Shown piece by piece: positions 23,792 through 33,556 of a stretch of 64,000 nucleotides of DNA. The notes below the pieces were generated by a model that was not told where the DNA came from, searched no databases, and saw only the letters and a list, made by a program, of their open reading frames with translations. Position numbers and translations under genes: made by a program. Numbering within the stretch: position 1 is the first letter of the stretch; each line of letters begins with the position of its first letter. Source of the stretch: Geodermatophilus tzadiensis. GTDB lineage: Bacteria > Actinomycetota > Actinomycetes > Mycobacteriales > Geodermatophilaceae. The DNA lies in NCBI RefSeq assembly GCF_003002915.1, contig NZ_PVTG01000006.1, positions 62,001-126,000 on the forward strand, in the 5' to 3' direction.

Positions 23792-25321
23792 TCAGAACCA
23801 GGAGGGGAACCACATCCGCAGCAGCCACTCGGCGTGCGAGAGCGGCCGCCCGGCCAGCACCGGGTAGAAGAACGCGAACGTGCCGGCGACGACGGCGACG
23901 TAGCCGCTCACCGCGGCCAGGCCCACCGTGCGCCGCCCCTGCGTCGCCCCGGGCCGGCCGAGGACGTCCTGCAGCACCAGCGTCACGGCGAGGACGAAGA
24001 ACGGCAGCACCGGTGCGGTGTAGAAGGCGAACATGGTGCGCTCGGGGTTGAGGAACCAGGTGCCCCACCCGGCGGCCACGGCGAACGCGACCAGCACCGA
24101 CGCCGGGTCGCGCCGGGCGACGATCCGCCAGAGCAGCCACACCAGGGCGGGCGCGAAGGCCAGCCAGAGGGTCGGCGTCCCCACCATGAGGATGTAGCGG
24201 ATCACCTGGTCGCCGGCCTCGTCGGTGAGGCCCTGCGGGTTCCACAGCAGGATCGGTCGGCCGTTGACCAGCCAGGTCCAGGGGCCGGACTCCCACGGGT
24301 GCGGCGTCGACAGGCCGTTGTGGAAGTCCCACCACTCGACGTGCATGTGCCACCACGAGCGCAGCGCGTCGGGGACCCACGGGAACGCCGTCTTCGGGTT
24401 GCGCTGCGCCCACCAGCGGCCCTGCGCCGTCTCGCCCAGGAACCACCCGGTGAAGCTGGCCAGGTAGGTGAGCACCGGCACGGCCGCCAGCGCCCACGTC
24501 GCGCCGGGCAGGCCGCGGCGCAGGGCGGTCACGGTCGGCCGCGGGACACCGGCCTCGCGCCACGCCGCGCGGTCCCAGAACAGCGACAGCACGGCGAAGA
24601 AGGCGAGGAAGTACAGCCCGCTCCACTTGACCGAGCACGCGCAGCCGAAGAGGACCCCCGCGGCGATCCGCCAGCCGCGCGGCCCGAGCGGGGAGCCGGT
24701 GGCCGGCACCGGCAGCGACGCGCGGACGCGGGCGCGCACCCGGTCGCGGTCGACGACGAGGCAGGCGACCGCGCCGAGCACGAGGACCTGCAGGAACACG
24801 TCGAGCAGGCCGATGCGCGAGACGGTGAACTGGAAGCCGTCGAGGGCCAGGAGCAGGCCGGCGACCAGGCCCAGCAGCGTCGAGCCGGTCAGCCGCCGCG
24901 CCAGCCTCGTGAGGACGACGACGCTGAGCGCCCCGGCCACCGCGGACGGGAACCGCCAGCCGAACGAGTCGTAGCCGAACAGCTGCTCCCCGGCCGCGAT
25001 CAGCCACTTCCCGAGCGGCGGGTGGACGATGAAGGTGTAGCCGCGGTTGTACTCGTGGCCCCAGGTGAGCAGGTCGTGGGCCTCGGGCGGGTAGTACGCC
25101 TCGTCGAACAGCAGCGTGTCGGGGTAGCCGATCCCGACCAGCCGGCTGACCAGCGTCAGCACGCCGAGCACCCCGGCCAGCACCCAGGACAGCAGCCGGT
25201 CGCCGGGCAGCGGCGGGGTGCGGTCGGTGCGCGGGCGGGGGAGCGGCAGGCGGCGGTGCGCGCGCGGCGGCGGGCCCGGCGGGTCCCCGGCGTCCGTGCG
25301 CTCGGGAGCCAGGACCGCCAT
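23792..25321 (-). CDS. pmt: Dolichyl-phosphate-mannose (polyprenyl) protein mannosyltransferase
   Basis: A 509-residue GT39 membrane enzyme that transfers mannose from polyprenyl-phosphate-mannose to Ser/Thr of exported proteins. It has the catalytic acidic loop TLLFDEAYYPPEAHDL, IVHPPLGKWLIAAGE, GLLDVFLQ, and a large extracellular loop (WWHMHVEWWDFHNGL, PWTWLVNGRPI) typical of Mycobacterium Pmt. About eleven membrane helices are present, with a cytoplasmic Pro/Arg-rich N-terminus. It is divergent from rsmI, the conserved actinobacterial arrangement. ATG 25321 has TACCCT 7 nt upstream, suggesting a leaderless mRNA. Confidence 0.93.
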   Translation of the reverse strand: MAVLAPERTDAGDPPGPPPRAHRRLPLPRPRTDRTPPLPGDRLLSWVLAGVLGVLTLVSRLVGIGYPDTLLFDEAYYPPEAHDLLTWGHEYNRGYTFIVHPPLGKWLIAAGEQLFGYDSFGWRFPSAVAGALSVVVLTRLARRLTGSTLLGLVAGLLLALDGFQFTVSRIGLLDVFLQVLVLGAVACLVVDRDRVRARVRASLPVPATGSPLGPRGWRIAAGVLFGCACSVKWSGLYFLAFFAVLSLFWDRAAWREAGVPRPTVTALRRGLPGATWALAAVPVLTYLASFTGWFLGETAQGRWWAQRNPKTAFPWVPDALRSWWHMHVEWWDFHNGLSTPHPWESGPWTWLVNGRPILLWNPQGLTDEAGDQVIRYILMVGTPTLWLAFAPALVWLLWRIVARRDPASVLVAFAVAAGWGTWFLNPERTMFAFYTAPVLPFFVLAVTLVLQDVLGRPGATQGRRTVGLAAVSGYVAVVAGTFAFFYPVLAGRPLSHAEWLLRMWFPSWF

Positions 25322-25334
25322 GCGCCTCAGGGTA
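25319..25334 (-). promoter_or_regulatory. Leaderless -10 box (TACCCT) before pmt
   Basis: On the minus strand TACCCT (25334-25329) lies 7 nt before ATG 25321. It sits back to back with the rsmI promoter. Confidence 0.45.
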
Positions 25335-25362
25335 TGTGCGCCGCCGGGGCGGGCCGGCGTGA

Positions 25363-25377
25363 CAGGCTCGGGACGTG
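25363..25377 (+). promoter_or_regulatory. Leaderless -10 box (CAGGCT) before rsmI
   Basis: CAGGCT at 25363-25368 lies 6 nt before GTG 25375; no Shine-Dalgarno sequence is present. Confidence 0.45.
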
Positions 25378-26214
25378 ACCGGACGGCTGGTGCTCGGTGG
25401 TGCCCCGCTCGGCCAGCCCGGCGACGTGGGCCCGCGGCTGCGCCGGGTGATGGCCGAGGCCGACGTCCTCGCCGTCGAGGACACCCGGCGGCTGCACCGG
25501 CTGGCCACCGACCTCGAGGTGACGCTCACCGGGCGGGTCGTGACGTTCCACGAGTCGGTCGAGCGCGCCCGCCTCCCCGGGCTGCTGTCGGCGCTCGACC
25601 AGGGCCAGACCGTGCTGCTGCTCACCGACGCCGGCATGCCCTCGGTCTCCGACCCCGGCTACACGCTGGTGCGAGCGGCGATCGAGGCCGGGGCCGAGGT
25701 GACGTCGGTGCCCGGGCCGTCCGCGGTGACCACGGCGCTGGCGGTCTCGGGGCTGCCGGTGGACCGGTTCTGCTTCGAGGGCTTCCTGCCCCGCAAGGCC
25801 GGCGAGCGCCGGTCGCGGCTGGCCGGCCTGGCCGCCGAGCGCCGCACGATGGTGTTCTTCGAGTCGCCGCACCGGCTGGCCGACGCCCTCGCCGACTGCG
25901 CCGCCGCGTTCGGCGACTCCCGGGCGGCCGCGGTGTGCCGGGAGCTGACCAAGACCCACGAGGAGGTCCGCCGGGGGGAGCTGGCGGAGCTGGCCTCGTG
26001 GGCGGCCGACGGCGTGCGCGGGGAGATCACGCTCGTCGTCGCGGGGGCGTCACCCGAGCCGGTGGCGCTGTCGGCCGACGAGCTGGCCGCGCTGGTGGCG
26101 GGGGAGGAGGCCGCTGGCGCCACCCGCAAGGACGCCATCCGCGCCGTCGTCACCCGCACCGGCCTGCCCCGCCGCACCGTCTACGACGCCGTCGTCGCCA
26201 CCAAGGACGCCTGA
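25375..26214 (+). CDS. rsmI: 16S rRNA (cytidine1402-2'-O)-methyltransferase
   Basis: A 279-residue SAM-dependent tetrapyrrole-methylase-fold enzyme that 2'-O-methylates C1402 in the ribosomal decoding centre. It has LVLGGAPLGQPGDVGPRLRR, ADVLAVEDTRRLHRL, LLLTDAGMPSVSDPGYTLVR, SVPGPSAVTTALAVSGLP, FEGFLPRKAGER, and FFESPHRLADAL. The C-terminal DNA-binding-like tail ends in RRTVYDAVVATKDA. Divergent from pmt by 53 nt. GTG 25375. Confidence 0.96.
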   Translation: MTGRLVLGGAPLGQPGDVGPRLRRVMAEADVLAVEDTRRLHRLATDLEVTLTGRVVTFHESVERARLPGLLSALDQGQTVLLLTDAGMPSVSDPGYTLVRAAIEAGAEVTSVPGPSAVTTALAVSGLPVDRFCFEGFLPRKAGERRSRLAGLAAERRTMVFFESPHRLADALADCAAAFGDSRAAAVCRELTKTHEEVRRGELAELASWAADGVRGEITLVVAGASPEPVALSADELAALVAGEEAAGATRKDAIRAVVTRTGLPRRTVYDAVVATKDA

Positions 26215-26332
26215 CCTCCGACTGTGCGCTCGTCGGGGCCCTCGGTGCGGGCGACGCCCCGACAGGTGCACGGTCGCACCGACCTGTGGACGACGCCGAC
26301 GGAGGAGCCGCCCCGTACGGCACGGTGCCGCG

Positions 26333-27244
26333 GTGTCCCGACCCCCGGCGCAGCCGTCGCGCCTGACCACCGGCCCGTTCCGGGGCACCACCGCGGTCAC
26401 CCGGGGGTTGCTCACCGCCGACCAGCTCCGCAGCAGCGCCTGGCGGCGACTGTTCCGGGACGTCTACCTGCACCGGGACGTCCCGGTCACCCACGAGCTG
26501 CGCGCGGTGGCCGCGGCGGGGCTGCTGCTCCCCGGCGCCGTCGTCTCGGGCCGGAGCGCGGCGGTGCTCTGGGGCGTCGAGCTGGCCAGGACCGACGACG
26601 ACGTCGAGCTCACGCTCCCGCCGGGACGCCACCCCGTGCGGGCCGGCGGCTTGCGCGTCCGCCGGGCCTCGCTGGCCGGGGACGACGTCGAGCGCCGCCG
26701 AGGCGTCCCGGCCACCACGCCGGAGACCACCGCCCTCGACCTGGCCCGCCAGGTGGACGGGGACGAGGCAGTGGTCGCGGTCGACCGCGTCCTGGCGTCC
26801 GGTCTCGTCGACCTCGCAGACCTCCGCGCCCGTGCGGCACGGTGCCGGGGCCGCGGGAGCGCCCGGGCGCGCGCCGTCTGTGCGCTGGCGGACGAGCGGT
26901 CCGAGTCCCCTCAGGAGACACGACTCCGCGTCCTCGTCGTCCGGTCCGGCCTACCCGTGCCGGTCCCGCAGTTCACCATCCGGGTCGGCGGCCGCTTCGT
27001 CGCTCGGGTCGACCTGGCCTGGCCGGACCTACGGGTGGCCGTCGAGTACGACGGTCGCTGGCACGGCGGGGCGGGGCAGTTCGTACGTGACCGGCAGCGG
27101 CTCAACCGGCTGCAGGAGGCGGGGTGGCGGGTGGTCTTCGTGACCGCCGAGGACCTCCACCGGCCCGGCGAGCTGGTCGCACGAGTTGACCGTGCCCTCG
27201 CGGTCGCGAGTGTGCGGTCCTCGGGCTCACCCGCCCGCAGGTGA
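26333..27244 (+). CDS. DUF559 (Vsr-like endonuclease domain) protein with AbiEi-like N-terminus
   Basis: A 303-residue protein. The N-terminal ~170 residues (AVTRGLLTADQLRSSAWRRL, FRDVYLHRDVPVTHELRAVA, GAVVSGRSAAVLWGVEL) resemble the AbiEi/transcriptional-regulator-like region common in actinobacteria. The C-terminal ~100 residues form a DUF559 domain (VPQFTIRVGGRFVARVDLAW, VAVEYDGRWH, LNRLQEAGWRVVFVTAEDL), related to Vsr/PD-(D/E)XK nucleases. The D of VDLAW and E of VEYDG are in the expected places. Function is unknown; it is not next to a restriction or toxin gene. GTG 26333. Confidence 0.8.
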   Translation: MSRPPAQPSRLTTGPFRGTTAVTRGLLTADQLRSSAWRRLFRDVYLHRDVPVTHELRAVAAAGLLLPGAVVSGRSAAVLWGVELARTDDDVELTLPPGRHPVRAGGLRVRRASLAGDDVERRRGVPATTPETTALDLARQVDGDEAVVAVDRVLASGLVDLADLRARAARCRGRGSARARAVCALADERSESPQETRLRVLVVRSGLPVPVPQFTIRVGGRFVARVDLAWPDLRVAVEYDGRWHGGAGQFVRDRQRLNRLQEAGWRVVFVTAEDLHRPGELVARVDRALAVASVRSSGSPARR

Positions 27245-27271
27245 CCCCGCCGACCGCACACCCGCCCCGGG

Positions 27272-28366
27272 CTAGAGCCAGCCGTTGCGCTTGAAGCCGC
27301 GGTAGAGCAGCAGGCAGGCGGTGGCGATCACCAGCAGGACCATCGGGTAGCCCCACCGCCACTGCAGCTCGGGCATGAACTCGAAGTTCATCCCGTAGAT
27401 GCCGGCGATCGCGGTGGGGACGGCGACGATGCCGGCCCACGCCGAGATCTTGCGCATGTCCTCGTTGTCGGCCATCGAGGTGCGCGCCAGCGACGCCTGC
27501 AGGATCGACGACAGCAGCTCGTCGAGCGAGCCCACCTGGTCGCGCACCCGGATGGCGTGGTCGAGCACGTCGCGGAAGTAGGAGCGCATCGCCTCCGGGA
27601 CGACGTCGACGGGCCGCTCGGAGAGCTTCTGCAGCGGCACCTCCAGCGGCCCCACCGCCCGCCGCAGTGACATCAGCTCGCGCTTGAGCTGGTAGAGCCG
27701 GCCGATGTCGTCGGTGCGCTCCGGGCTGAACACCGACGCCTCGAGCTCGTCGACGTCGTCCTGCACCTGCTCGACGACGTCGACGAAGGTGTCGACGACG
27801 AGGTCGGCCACCGCGTACAGCACCGCCGCGGGCCCGTGGCAGAGCAGGTCGCGGTCCTCCTCCATCCGGTGCCGCAGGTCGGTCAGGTCGTTGTGGTCGC
27901 CGTGCCGCACGGTGATCACGTGGTGGGTGCCCACGAACACCATGACCTCGCCGGTGTCGACCACCTCGCTGGTGGCGGTCAGCTGCTCGTGCTCCACGTA
28001 CCGCGCGGTCTTGAGCACCATGAACAGGTCGTCGTCGTAGCGCTCGAGCTTGGGCCGCTGGTGGGCGTAGACGGCGTCCTCGACGGCCAGCGGGTGCAGG
28101 TGGTAGCGGCCGGCGATCGCGTCGAGCTCGGCCTCGGTGGGCTCGAACAGCCCGAGCCACACGAACCCGCCGCGCTCGACGGCGGTGTCGAGCGCCTCCA
28201 TCGGGTCCACCGGCGGCTCGCGCCGGCCCTGTACGTAGACCGCGCAGTCGACGACCGCGCCGGTGCCCTGCGGCCGGCCCCGGGGCGGCCGTGGGGCCCC
28301 GGCCGGCCGCGGTCGGGGGCTGGGCGCGTACAGCTCCGGCGCGCCCTCGGTTCGCGGGTCGCCCAC
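27272..28366 (-). CDS. corA: CorA-family Mg2+/Co2+ transporter
   Basis: A 364-residue channel. The N-terminal cytoplasmic domain (FVWLGLFEPTEAELDAIAGR, HPLAVEDAVYAHQRPKLERY, TGEVMVFVGTHHVITVRHGD) is followed by long acidic helices, then two C-terminal helices with the signature YGMNFEFMPEL between them. The C-terminus is basic (RGFKRNGWL). It should conduct Mg2+ as a pentamer. A ~40-residue Pro/Arg-rich N-terminal extension precedes the domain. GTG 28366 has GGAGGAGGC upstream. It is divergent from the amino-acid permease. Confidence 0.94.
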   Translation of the reverse strand: MGDPRTEGAPELYAPSPRPRPAGAPRPPRGRPQGTGAVVDCAVYVQGRREPPVDPMEALDTAVERGGFVWLGLFEPTEAELDAIAGRYHLHPLAVEDAVYAHQRPKLERYDDDLFMVLKTARYVEHEQLTATSEVVDTGEVMVFVGTHHVITVRHGDHNDLTDLRHRMEEDRDLLCHGPAAVLYAVADLVVDTFVDVVEQVQDDVDELEASVFSPERTDDIGRLYQLKRELMSLRRAVGPLEVPLQKLSERPVDVVPEAMRSYFRDVLDHAIRVRDQVGSLDELLSSILQASLARTSMADNEDMRKISAWAGIVAVPTAIAGIYGMNFEFMPELQWRWGYPMVLLVIATACLLLYRGFKRNGWL

Positions 28367-28497
28367 CGTCTGCCTCCTCCCGTCCCGCCGGGACGGCGGG
28401 CGAGGAGAGCGTAGGCGTGCGGCGTCCGCGGCCCCGTGCCACGCTGCCTCCGGGACCGGCCGAGGACGGGCCGCTCCGTGCGCACGAGGAGGACGCC

Positions 28498-30015
28498 GTG
28501 GCAGCAGGGACCCGCCGGATCAAGTCCGTCGAGGACTCCATCCGCGACACCGAGGAACCCGAACACCGGCTCAAGAAGAACCTCTCCGGCCTCGACCTCG
28601 CCGTCTTCGGCGTCGGGGTGATCATCGGGACCGGCATCTTCGTGCTCACCGGCGAGGTCGCGAAGACCACCGCCGGGCCGGCCGTGGCCCTCTCGTTCGT
28701 CATCGCCGGCGTCGTCTGCGGACTGGCGGCCGTCTGCTACGCCGAGTTCGCGTCCACCGTGCCGGTGGCGGGCTCGGCGTACACGTTCTCCTACGCCACC
28801 CTCGGCGAGACGGTCGCCTGGATCATCGGCTGGGACCTCGTGCTCGAGCTGGCCCTGGGCGCCGCGACGGTCTCGGTCGGCTGGTCGGGCTACCTCAACC
28901 AGCTGCTCGGCGACCTCGGCATCCCGCTGCCGACGTCGATCGCCGGGGAGACCGCGACGGTCAACATCCCGGCCATCTTCATCGCCCTGGCGATGACCGC
29001 GGTCCTGGTGCTGGGCATCAAGCTGTCCTCACGGGTGACCAGCGTGATCGTCGCGATCAAGGTCGCCATCGTGCTGCTGGTCATCGTGCTCGGCCTCTTC
29101 TACCTGACGGCCGACAACTACACGCCGTTCGTCCCGCCGGCCGAGCCCGCCGCGGAGGGGGAGGGCGGCTGGCACGCCCCGCTCATCCAGCTGCTCGGCT
29201 TCACCCAGGGCAGCTTCGGCTGGGGCGGCGTCATCGCCGGTGCCTCGATCGTGTTCTTCGCCTTCATCGGCTTCGACATCGTCGCGACCGCCGCCGAGGA
29301 GACCAAGGACCCGCGGAAGGACCTGCCGCGCGGGATCATCGGCTCGCTGGTGGTCTGCACGCTGCTCTACGTCGCCGTCTCGCTGGTCGTCGTCGGCATG
29401 CAGCCCTACTCGGAGCTGTCCACCGAGGCACCGCTGGCCGAGGCGTTCAGCAGCGTCGGGCTGTCCTTCGTCTCCAGCGTCATCTCCCTCGGCGCGCTGG
29501 CCGGCCTGACGTCGGTCGTCATGATCCTCATGCTCGGGCAGTCGCGGGTGCTGTTCGCGATGAGCCGGGACCACCTGCTGCCGCCGGGCATGGCCGCCGT
29601 CCACCCGCGGTACGGCACGCCGTACAAGATCACCATCGGGACGGGGATCTTCGTGGCCCTGCTCGCCGGCTTCCTGCCGCTGGGGACGCTCGCCGAGCTG
29701 GTCAACATCGGCACGCTGTTCGCCTTCGTGCTCGTCTCGCTCGGCGTCATCGTGCTGCGGCGCACCCGGCCCGACCTGCACCGCGCCTTCCGGGTGCCGC
29801 TGGTCCCGCTCCTGCCGATCGCCTCGGCGCTGGCCTGCTTCTACCTGATGCTGAACCTCCCGGCCGACACCTGGGTCCGGTTCGCCGTCTGGATGGTGCT
29901 GGGGGTCGCCATCTACTTCCTGTACGGACGGCGGCACAGCCGGCTCGCGGGCGCCGAGGGGGAGGCCGCGGCCGAGCGGGCGGTCGCCGACCGCGCGGCC
30001 CGCGGCGGGCGGTGA
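28498..30015 (+). CDS. APC-family (CAT-type) amino acid permease
   Basis: A 505-residue transporter with 12-13 helices. HRLKKNLSGLDLAVFGVGVI with IGTGIFVLTGEVA is the classic APC glycine-rich TM1 substrate site. It continues with YAEFASTVPVAGSAYTFSYA, WIIGWDLVLELALGAATVSV, FFAFIGFDIVATAAEETKDP and FAMSRDHLLPPGMAAVHPRY. This spelling matches cationic amino-acid (CAT-like) or YfnA-type permeases; substrate not resolved. GTG 28498 has GAGGAGGACGCC. A strong hairpin follows the gene. Confidence 0.92.
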   Translation: MAAGTRRIKSVEDSIRDTEEPEHRLKKNLSGLDLAVFGVGVIIGTGIFVLTGEVAKTTAGPAVALSFVIAGVVCGLAAVCYAEFASTVPVAGSAYTFSYATLGETVAWIIGWDLVLELALGAATVSVGWSGYLNQLLGDLGIPLPTSIAGETATVNIPAIFIALAMTAVLVLGIKLSSRVTSVIVAIKVAIVLLVIVLGLFYLTADNYTPFVPPAEPAAEGEGGWHAPLIQLLGFTQGSFGWGGVIAGASIVFFAFIGFDIVATAAEETKDPRKDLPRGIIGSLVVCTLLYVAVSLVVVGMQPYSELSTEAPLAEAFSSVGLSFVSSVISLGALAGLTSVVMILMLGQSRVLFAMSRDHLLPPGMAAVHPRYGTPYKITIGTGIFVALLAGFLPLGTLAELVNIGTLFAFVLVSLGVIVLRRTRPDLHRAFRVPLVPLLPIASALACFYLMLNLPADTWVRFAVWMVLGVAIYFLYGRRHSRLAGAEGEAAAERAVADRAARGGR

Positions 30016-30032
30016 TCCCCCCGGAGGGGTGA

Positions 30033-30063
30033 GGCGGGCTCCGGCGCACCTCCGGAGCCCGCC
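30033..30063 (+). terminator. 12-bp perfect hairpin after the permease
   Basis: GGCGGGCTCCGG pairs with CCGGAGCCCGCC around CGCACCT, 18 nt after the stop. No U-tract, as is usual at this GC content. Confidence 0.65.
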
Positions 30064-30114
30064 CCCGCGCGACGACCTGACCGGTGACCGACGTCCCCGG
30101 CCAGGAGCACACCC

Positions 30115-30729
30115 GTGGCGACCAGCGTCCTCGACGCCCCCCTCCCGACCACCCCCGCCGCCGCCCCCCGGTGGCCCGCGGCCGTGCTCGCGCTCGCCGC
30201 GGTGTGCGGGCTGGAGTCGCTGGCCCTGCTCGCGGTCGGGCTGACCGGGCTCGACGGGCTGCTCACCGCCACCCCGGCGCCGCCGGCGCCCGTGGTGGTC
30301 GTCGTGCTCGGCGGGCTGGCCGGCTGGATCGTCGCCTGCGCCGGCAGCGCGCTCACCGTTCTCGAGGGGCCGGGACGGCGGATGGCGGCCGTCGTCGCCG
30401 GCGCCGAGGTCGGGCTGGTCGTCGCGCTGCTCGCCGTCAGCGAGTTCACCGCGCTGCTGGACCGGCTGCCCGCTCCCGTGCCGGTCCCCGCGGCGGCGCT
30501 GCTCGCCCTCGCCGTCCCCGTCGGCAAGCTGCTGCTCGCCTCGGCGCCCTCGGTCCTCGCCTGGGCGCAGACCGCCCCGCCGCGGCAGCGGGAGCCCGAG
30601 CCGGTGGCCCACCCGCGGCTGCGGGTGCTCACCGTGGCGGTCATCGGGCTGGCGCTGTGCGGGCTGGCGGTCACCACCCCGGTGGCCGGCGAGCCGCCGG
30701 TCCCGGCCACGGCCGTCGCCGGCGGCTGA
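30115..30729 (+). CDS. Hypothetical membrane protein (4-5 TM)
   Basis: A 204-residue protein with hydrophobic segments AAVLALAAVCGLESLALLAV, VVVVVLGGLAGWIVACAGSA, MAAVVAGAEVGLVVALLAVS, AALLALAVPVGKLLLASAPS and LTVAVIGLALCGLAVTTP. No motif identifies a function. The GTG at 30115 follows GGCCAGGAGC, a weak Shine-Dalgarno. It is flanked by the permease terminator and the metG promoter, so it is probably monocistronic. Confidence 0.7.
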   Translation: MATSVLDAPLPTTPAAAPRWPAAVLALAAVCGLESLALLAVGLTGLDGLLTATPAPPAPVVVVVLGGLAGWIVACAGSALTVLEGPGRRMAAVVAGAEVGLVVALLAVSEFTALLDRLPAPVPVPAAALLALAVPVGKLLLASAPSVLAWAQTAPPRQREPEPVAHPRLRVLTVAVIGLALCGLAVTTPVAGEPPVPATAVAGG

Positions 30730-30759
30730 CGGCCGGTCAACCGGGTGGACGCCGCCACC

Positions 30760-30774
30760 TAGGCTCGGGGCGTG
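30760..30774 (+). promoter_or_regulatory. Leaderless -10 box (TAGGCT) before metG
   Basis: TAGGCT at 30760-30765 lies 6 nt before GTG 30772. It has the same box and spacing as galU. Confidence 0.55.
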
Positions 30775-32568
30775 AGTGATCGGCACATCCTGACCGCCGT
30801 CGCGTGGCCCTACGCCAACGGCCCGCGGCACATCGGCCACGTCTCCGGCTTCGGCGTCCCCTCCGACGTCTTCAGCCGCTACCAGCGGATGGCCGGCAAC
30901 CGGGTGCTGATGGTCAGCGGCACCGACGAGCACGGGACCCCGATCACCGTCGCCGCCGACGCCGAGGGCGTGTCCCCGCGCGAGATCGCCGACCGCAACA
31001 ACCGGCTCATCGTGGGCGACCTGCAGGCGCTGGGGTTGTCCTACGACCTGTTCACCCGGACGACGACGGCCAACCACGCCGCGATCAGCCAGGAGATCTT
31101 CCTGGGGCTGCTGAAGAACGGCTACGTCTTCCCGAAGACGACGCTCGGCGCCATCAGCCCGAGCACCGGCCGCACGCTGCCCGACCGCTACATCGAGGGC
31201 ACCTGCCCCATCTGCGGTTACGACGGCGCCCGCGGCGACCAGTGCGACAACTGCGGCAACCAGCTCGACCCGGTGGACCTCATCAACCCGCGGAGCCGGA
31301 TCAACGGCGAGACGCCGAGGTTCGTCGAGGAGGAGCACTACTTCCTCGACCTGCCGGCCTTCACCCGCTCGCTGGGCGACTGGCTCGACACCCGCCGCGG
31401 CTGGCGGCCCAACGTCCTCAACTTCGCGCGGAACCTGCTCACCGACCTCAAGCCGCGCAGCTACACCCGCGACATCGACTGGGGCGTGCCGGTGCCCCTC
31501 GACGGCTGGCGCGACCGCCTGGACAAGCGGATCTACGTGTGGTTCGACGCGGTCGTCGGCTACCTGTCGGCGTCCATCGAGTGGGCCCGCCGCTCCGGGG
31601 ACGCCGACGCGTGGCGGCAGTGGTGGCAGACGCCGGACGCCGACGCCTACTACTTCATGGGCAAGGACAACATCGTCTTCCACGCCGAGATCTGGCCTGC
31701 TCAGCTGCTCGGCTACGACGGAGAGGGCGACAAGGGCGGCAGCCCCGGCTCGCTCGGCCGGCTGAACCTGCCCACCGAGGTGGTCTCCAGCGAGTTCCTC
31801 ACCATGGAGGGGCGCAAGTTCTCCTCCTCGCGGCAGGTGGTCATCTACGTCCGCGACTTCCTGGCCCGCTACGACGCCGACGCGCTGCGCTACTTCGTCG
31901 CCGCCGCCGGGCCCGAGACCCAGGACACCGACTTCACCTGGGCGGAGTTCCTGCGCCGCAACAACGACGAGCTGGTCGCCGGCTGGGGCAACCTGGTCAA
32001 CCGCACGGTGTCGATGGCGGCCAAGAACGTCGGCGCCGTCCCGACGCCGGGGGAGCTGACCGACGCCGACCGGGCCCTCCTGTCGGCCACGCAGGGCGCC
32101 TTCGGCCCGATCGGGGAGATGCTGTCGCGCAACCGGCAGAAGGCGGCGGCCACCGAGGCGATGCGGGTGGTCGGCGAGGCGAACAAGTACCTGTCCGACC
32201 AGGCGCCGTGGAAGCTCAAGGAGGACCCGGCCCGCCGCGACACGGTCCTGCACACCGCCCTGCAGGCGGTCAGCGACTGCAACGCGCTGCTCACGCCGTT
32301 CCTGCCGCACTCGGCGCAGAAGGTGCACGAGCTGCTCGGCGGCACCGGCGTGTGGTCGCCGGCCCCGCGCATCGAGGAGGTCACCGACCTCGACGACGGC
32401 TCGCCGTACCCGGTGATCACCGGCGACTACGGCGACGCGCAGGCGGTGTGGGCCTCCCGGCCGCTGCCGTCGGGGACCCCGCTGAGCCCGCCCACCCCGG
32501 TGTTCCGCAAGCTCGACGAGTCGATCGTGGCCGAGGAGCTGGCCCGGCTGGAGGACGGCGCGCAGTGA
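30772..32568 (+). CDS. metG: Methionyl-tRNA synthetase
   Basis: A 598-residue class I synthetase. The HIGH-type motif is [14 protein letters not shown], the zinc knuckle [20 protein letters not shown], tRNA/Met pocket [15 protein letters not shown], and the KMSKS-type loop reads KFSSSR. An anticodon-binding helical domain follows (residues ~400-560, [13 protein letters not shown]). The C-terminal tRNA-binding dimer domain of some MetRS is absent, as in the mycobacterial short form. Leaderless GTG 30772. Its stop overlaps the tatD-like start (GTGA). Confidence 0.96.
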   Translation: MSDRHILTAVAWPYANGPRHIGHVSGFGVPSDVFSRYQRMAGNRVLMVSGTDEHGTPITVAADAEGVSPREIADRNNRLIVGDLQALGLSYDLFTRTTTANHAAISQEIFLGLLKNGYVFPKTTLGAISPSTGRTLPDRYIEGTCPICGYDGARGDQCDNCGNQLDPVDLINPRSRINGETPRFVEEEHYFLDLPAFTRSLGDWLDTRRGWRPNVLNFARNLLTDLKPRSYTRDIDWGVPVPLDGWRDRLDKRIYVWFDAVVGYLSASIEWARRSGDADAWRQWWQTPDADAYYFMGKDNIVFHAEIWPAQLLGYDGEGDKGGSPGSLGRLNLPTEVVSSEFLTMEGRKFSSSRQVVIYVRDFLARYDADALRYFVAAAGPETQDTDFTWAEFLRRNNDELVAGWGNLVNRTVSMAAKNVGAVPTPGELTDADRALLSATQGAFGPIGEMLSRNRQKAAATEAMRVVGEANKYLSDQAPWKLKEDPARRDTVLHTALQAVSDCNALLTPFLPHSAQKVHELLGGTGVWSPAPRIEEVTDLDDGSPYPVITGDYGDAQAVWASRPLPSGTPLSPPTPVFRKLDESIVAEELARLEDGAQ

Positions 32569-33437
32569 GTCGCTCGGCCGCGTCCCGCGCGAACCGGCGG
32601 GGTGAGCCGCCGCCGTCCCCGGAGCCGCTGCCGGCCCCGGCGGTCGACAGCCACACCCACCTCGACATCGTGCTGAACGGGTTCCGCACCGAGGAGCCCG
32701 CCGACGACGCGGCGGTGGACGCCGAGGTCGCCGCCGCGGCCGCCGTCGGCGTCCCCCGGCTGGTGCAGGTCGGCGTGGACGTCGCCTCCTCGCGGTGGTC
32801 GGCCGCGTTGGCGGAGCGGCACCCGCAGGTGCTCGCCGCCGTCGCCGTCCACCCCAACGAGGCCGGCGAGGGGTTGGCCGACGACGACGCGCTGGCCGAG
32901 ATCGACCGGCTGGCCGCGCTGCCCCGGGTGCGCGCGGTGGGGGAGACCGGCCTGGACCGCTACCGCACCGGGCCCGAGGGCTGGGCGGCCCAGGAGGCGT
33001 CGTTCCGGGCGCACGTGCGGATCGCCAAGGAGCACGGTGTCGCGCTGGTGGTCCACGACCGCGACGCGCACGACGAGGTGCTGCGCGTGCTCGACGACGA
33101 GGGCGCGCCCGAGCACGTCGTGATGCACTGCTTCTCCGGCGACGCCGCGTTCGCGGCGGCCTGTGTCGAGCGCGGCTTCGTGCTGTCCTTCGCCGGGACG
33201 CTGACCTTCGGCAACGCCGGCTACCTGCGCGAGGCCGCGGCGGCCACCCCGGTCGGGCAGCTGCTCGTCGAGACCGACGCGCCCTTCCTCACCCCGGCGC
33301 CGCACCGCGGCCGGCCCAACGCCTCGCGGCTGGTGCCGTACACCGTCCGGGCGCTGGCCGAGGTCACCGGCGTGGAGCTCCCGCAGCTGTGCGACGCGCT
33401 CACCGGGAACGCCGAGCGCGTGTTCGGCGGCTGGTGA
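32565..33437 (+). CDS. TatD-family metal-dependent hydrolase
   Basis: A 290-residue TIM-barrel nuclease/hydrolase with [12 protein letters not shown] (first His pair), [19 protein letters not shown] (bridging Glu), [18 protein letters not shown] and [19 protein letters not shown]. All TatD metal ligands are visible. In actinobacteria it lies between metG and rpf, as here. GTG 32565 overlaps the metG stop. The third copy of the structured repeat abuts its own stop. Confidence 0.93.
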   Translation: MSRSAASRANRRGEPPPSPEPLPAPAVDSHTHLDIVLNGFRTEEPADDAAVDAEVAAAAAVGVPRLVQVGVDVASSRWSAALAERHPQVLAAVAVHPNEAGEGLADDDALAEIDRLAALPRVRAVGETGLDRYRTGPEGWAAQEASFRAHVRIAKEHGVALVVHDRDAHDEVLRVLDDEGAPEHVVMHCFSGDAAFAAACVERGFVLSFAGTLTFGNAGYLREAAAATPVGQLLVETDAPFLTPAPHRGRPNASRLVPYTVRALAEVTGVELPQLCDALTGNAERVFGGW

Positions 33438-33484
33438 AGGACCCCCTGCCCCCGCACGCTCGCGCCGGGCCCCTGCAGGGGGCC
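33436..33484. repeat. Structured intergenic repeat, copy 3
   Basis: Shorter copy overlapping the tatD stop. The outer stem CCCCCTGC/GCAGGGGG is perfect (A-T of copies 1 and 2 changed to C-G, compensated). The centre reads CGCACGCTCGCGCCGGG, lacking the CAGGCTCG part of copies 1 and 2. Confidence 0.7.
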
Positions 33485-33541
33485 GACCGATCGGACCTCA
33501 CGGGCAGCCGTCCACCCGACCGGCTGAGCCGTGCGGCGATG

Positions 33542-33556
33542 CACACTGGTGGCGTG
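33542..33556 (+). promoter_or_regulatory. Leaderless -10-like box (CACACT)
   Basis: CACACT lies 6 nt before GTG 33554, supporting that start over ATG 33539. Confidence 0.35.

Noticed and set aside
29029-32328. Minus-strand open frame of ~1100 codons opposite the permease and metG
   Set aside because: Antisense to two well-identified enzymes; composition is that of a shadow frame.
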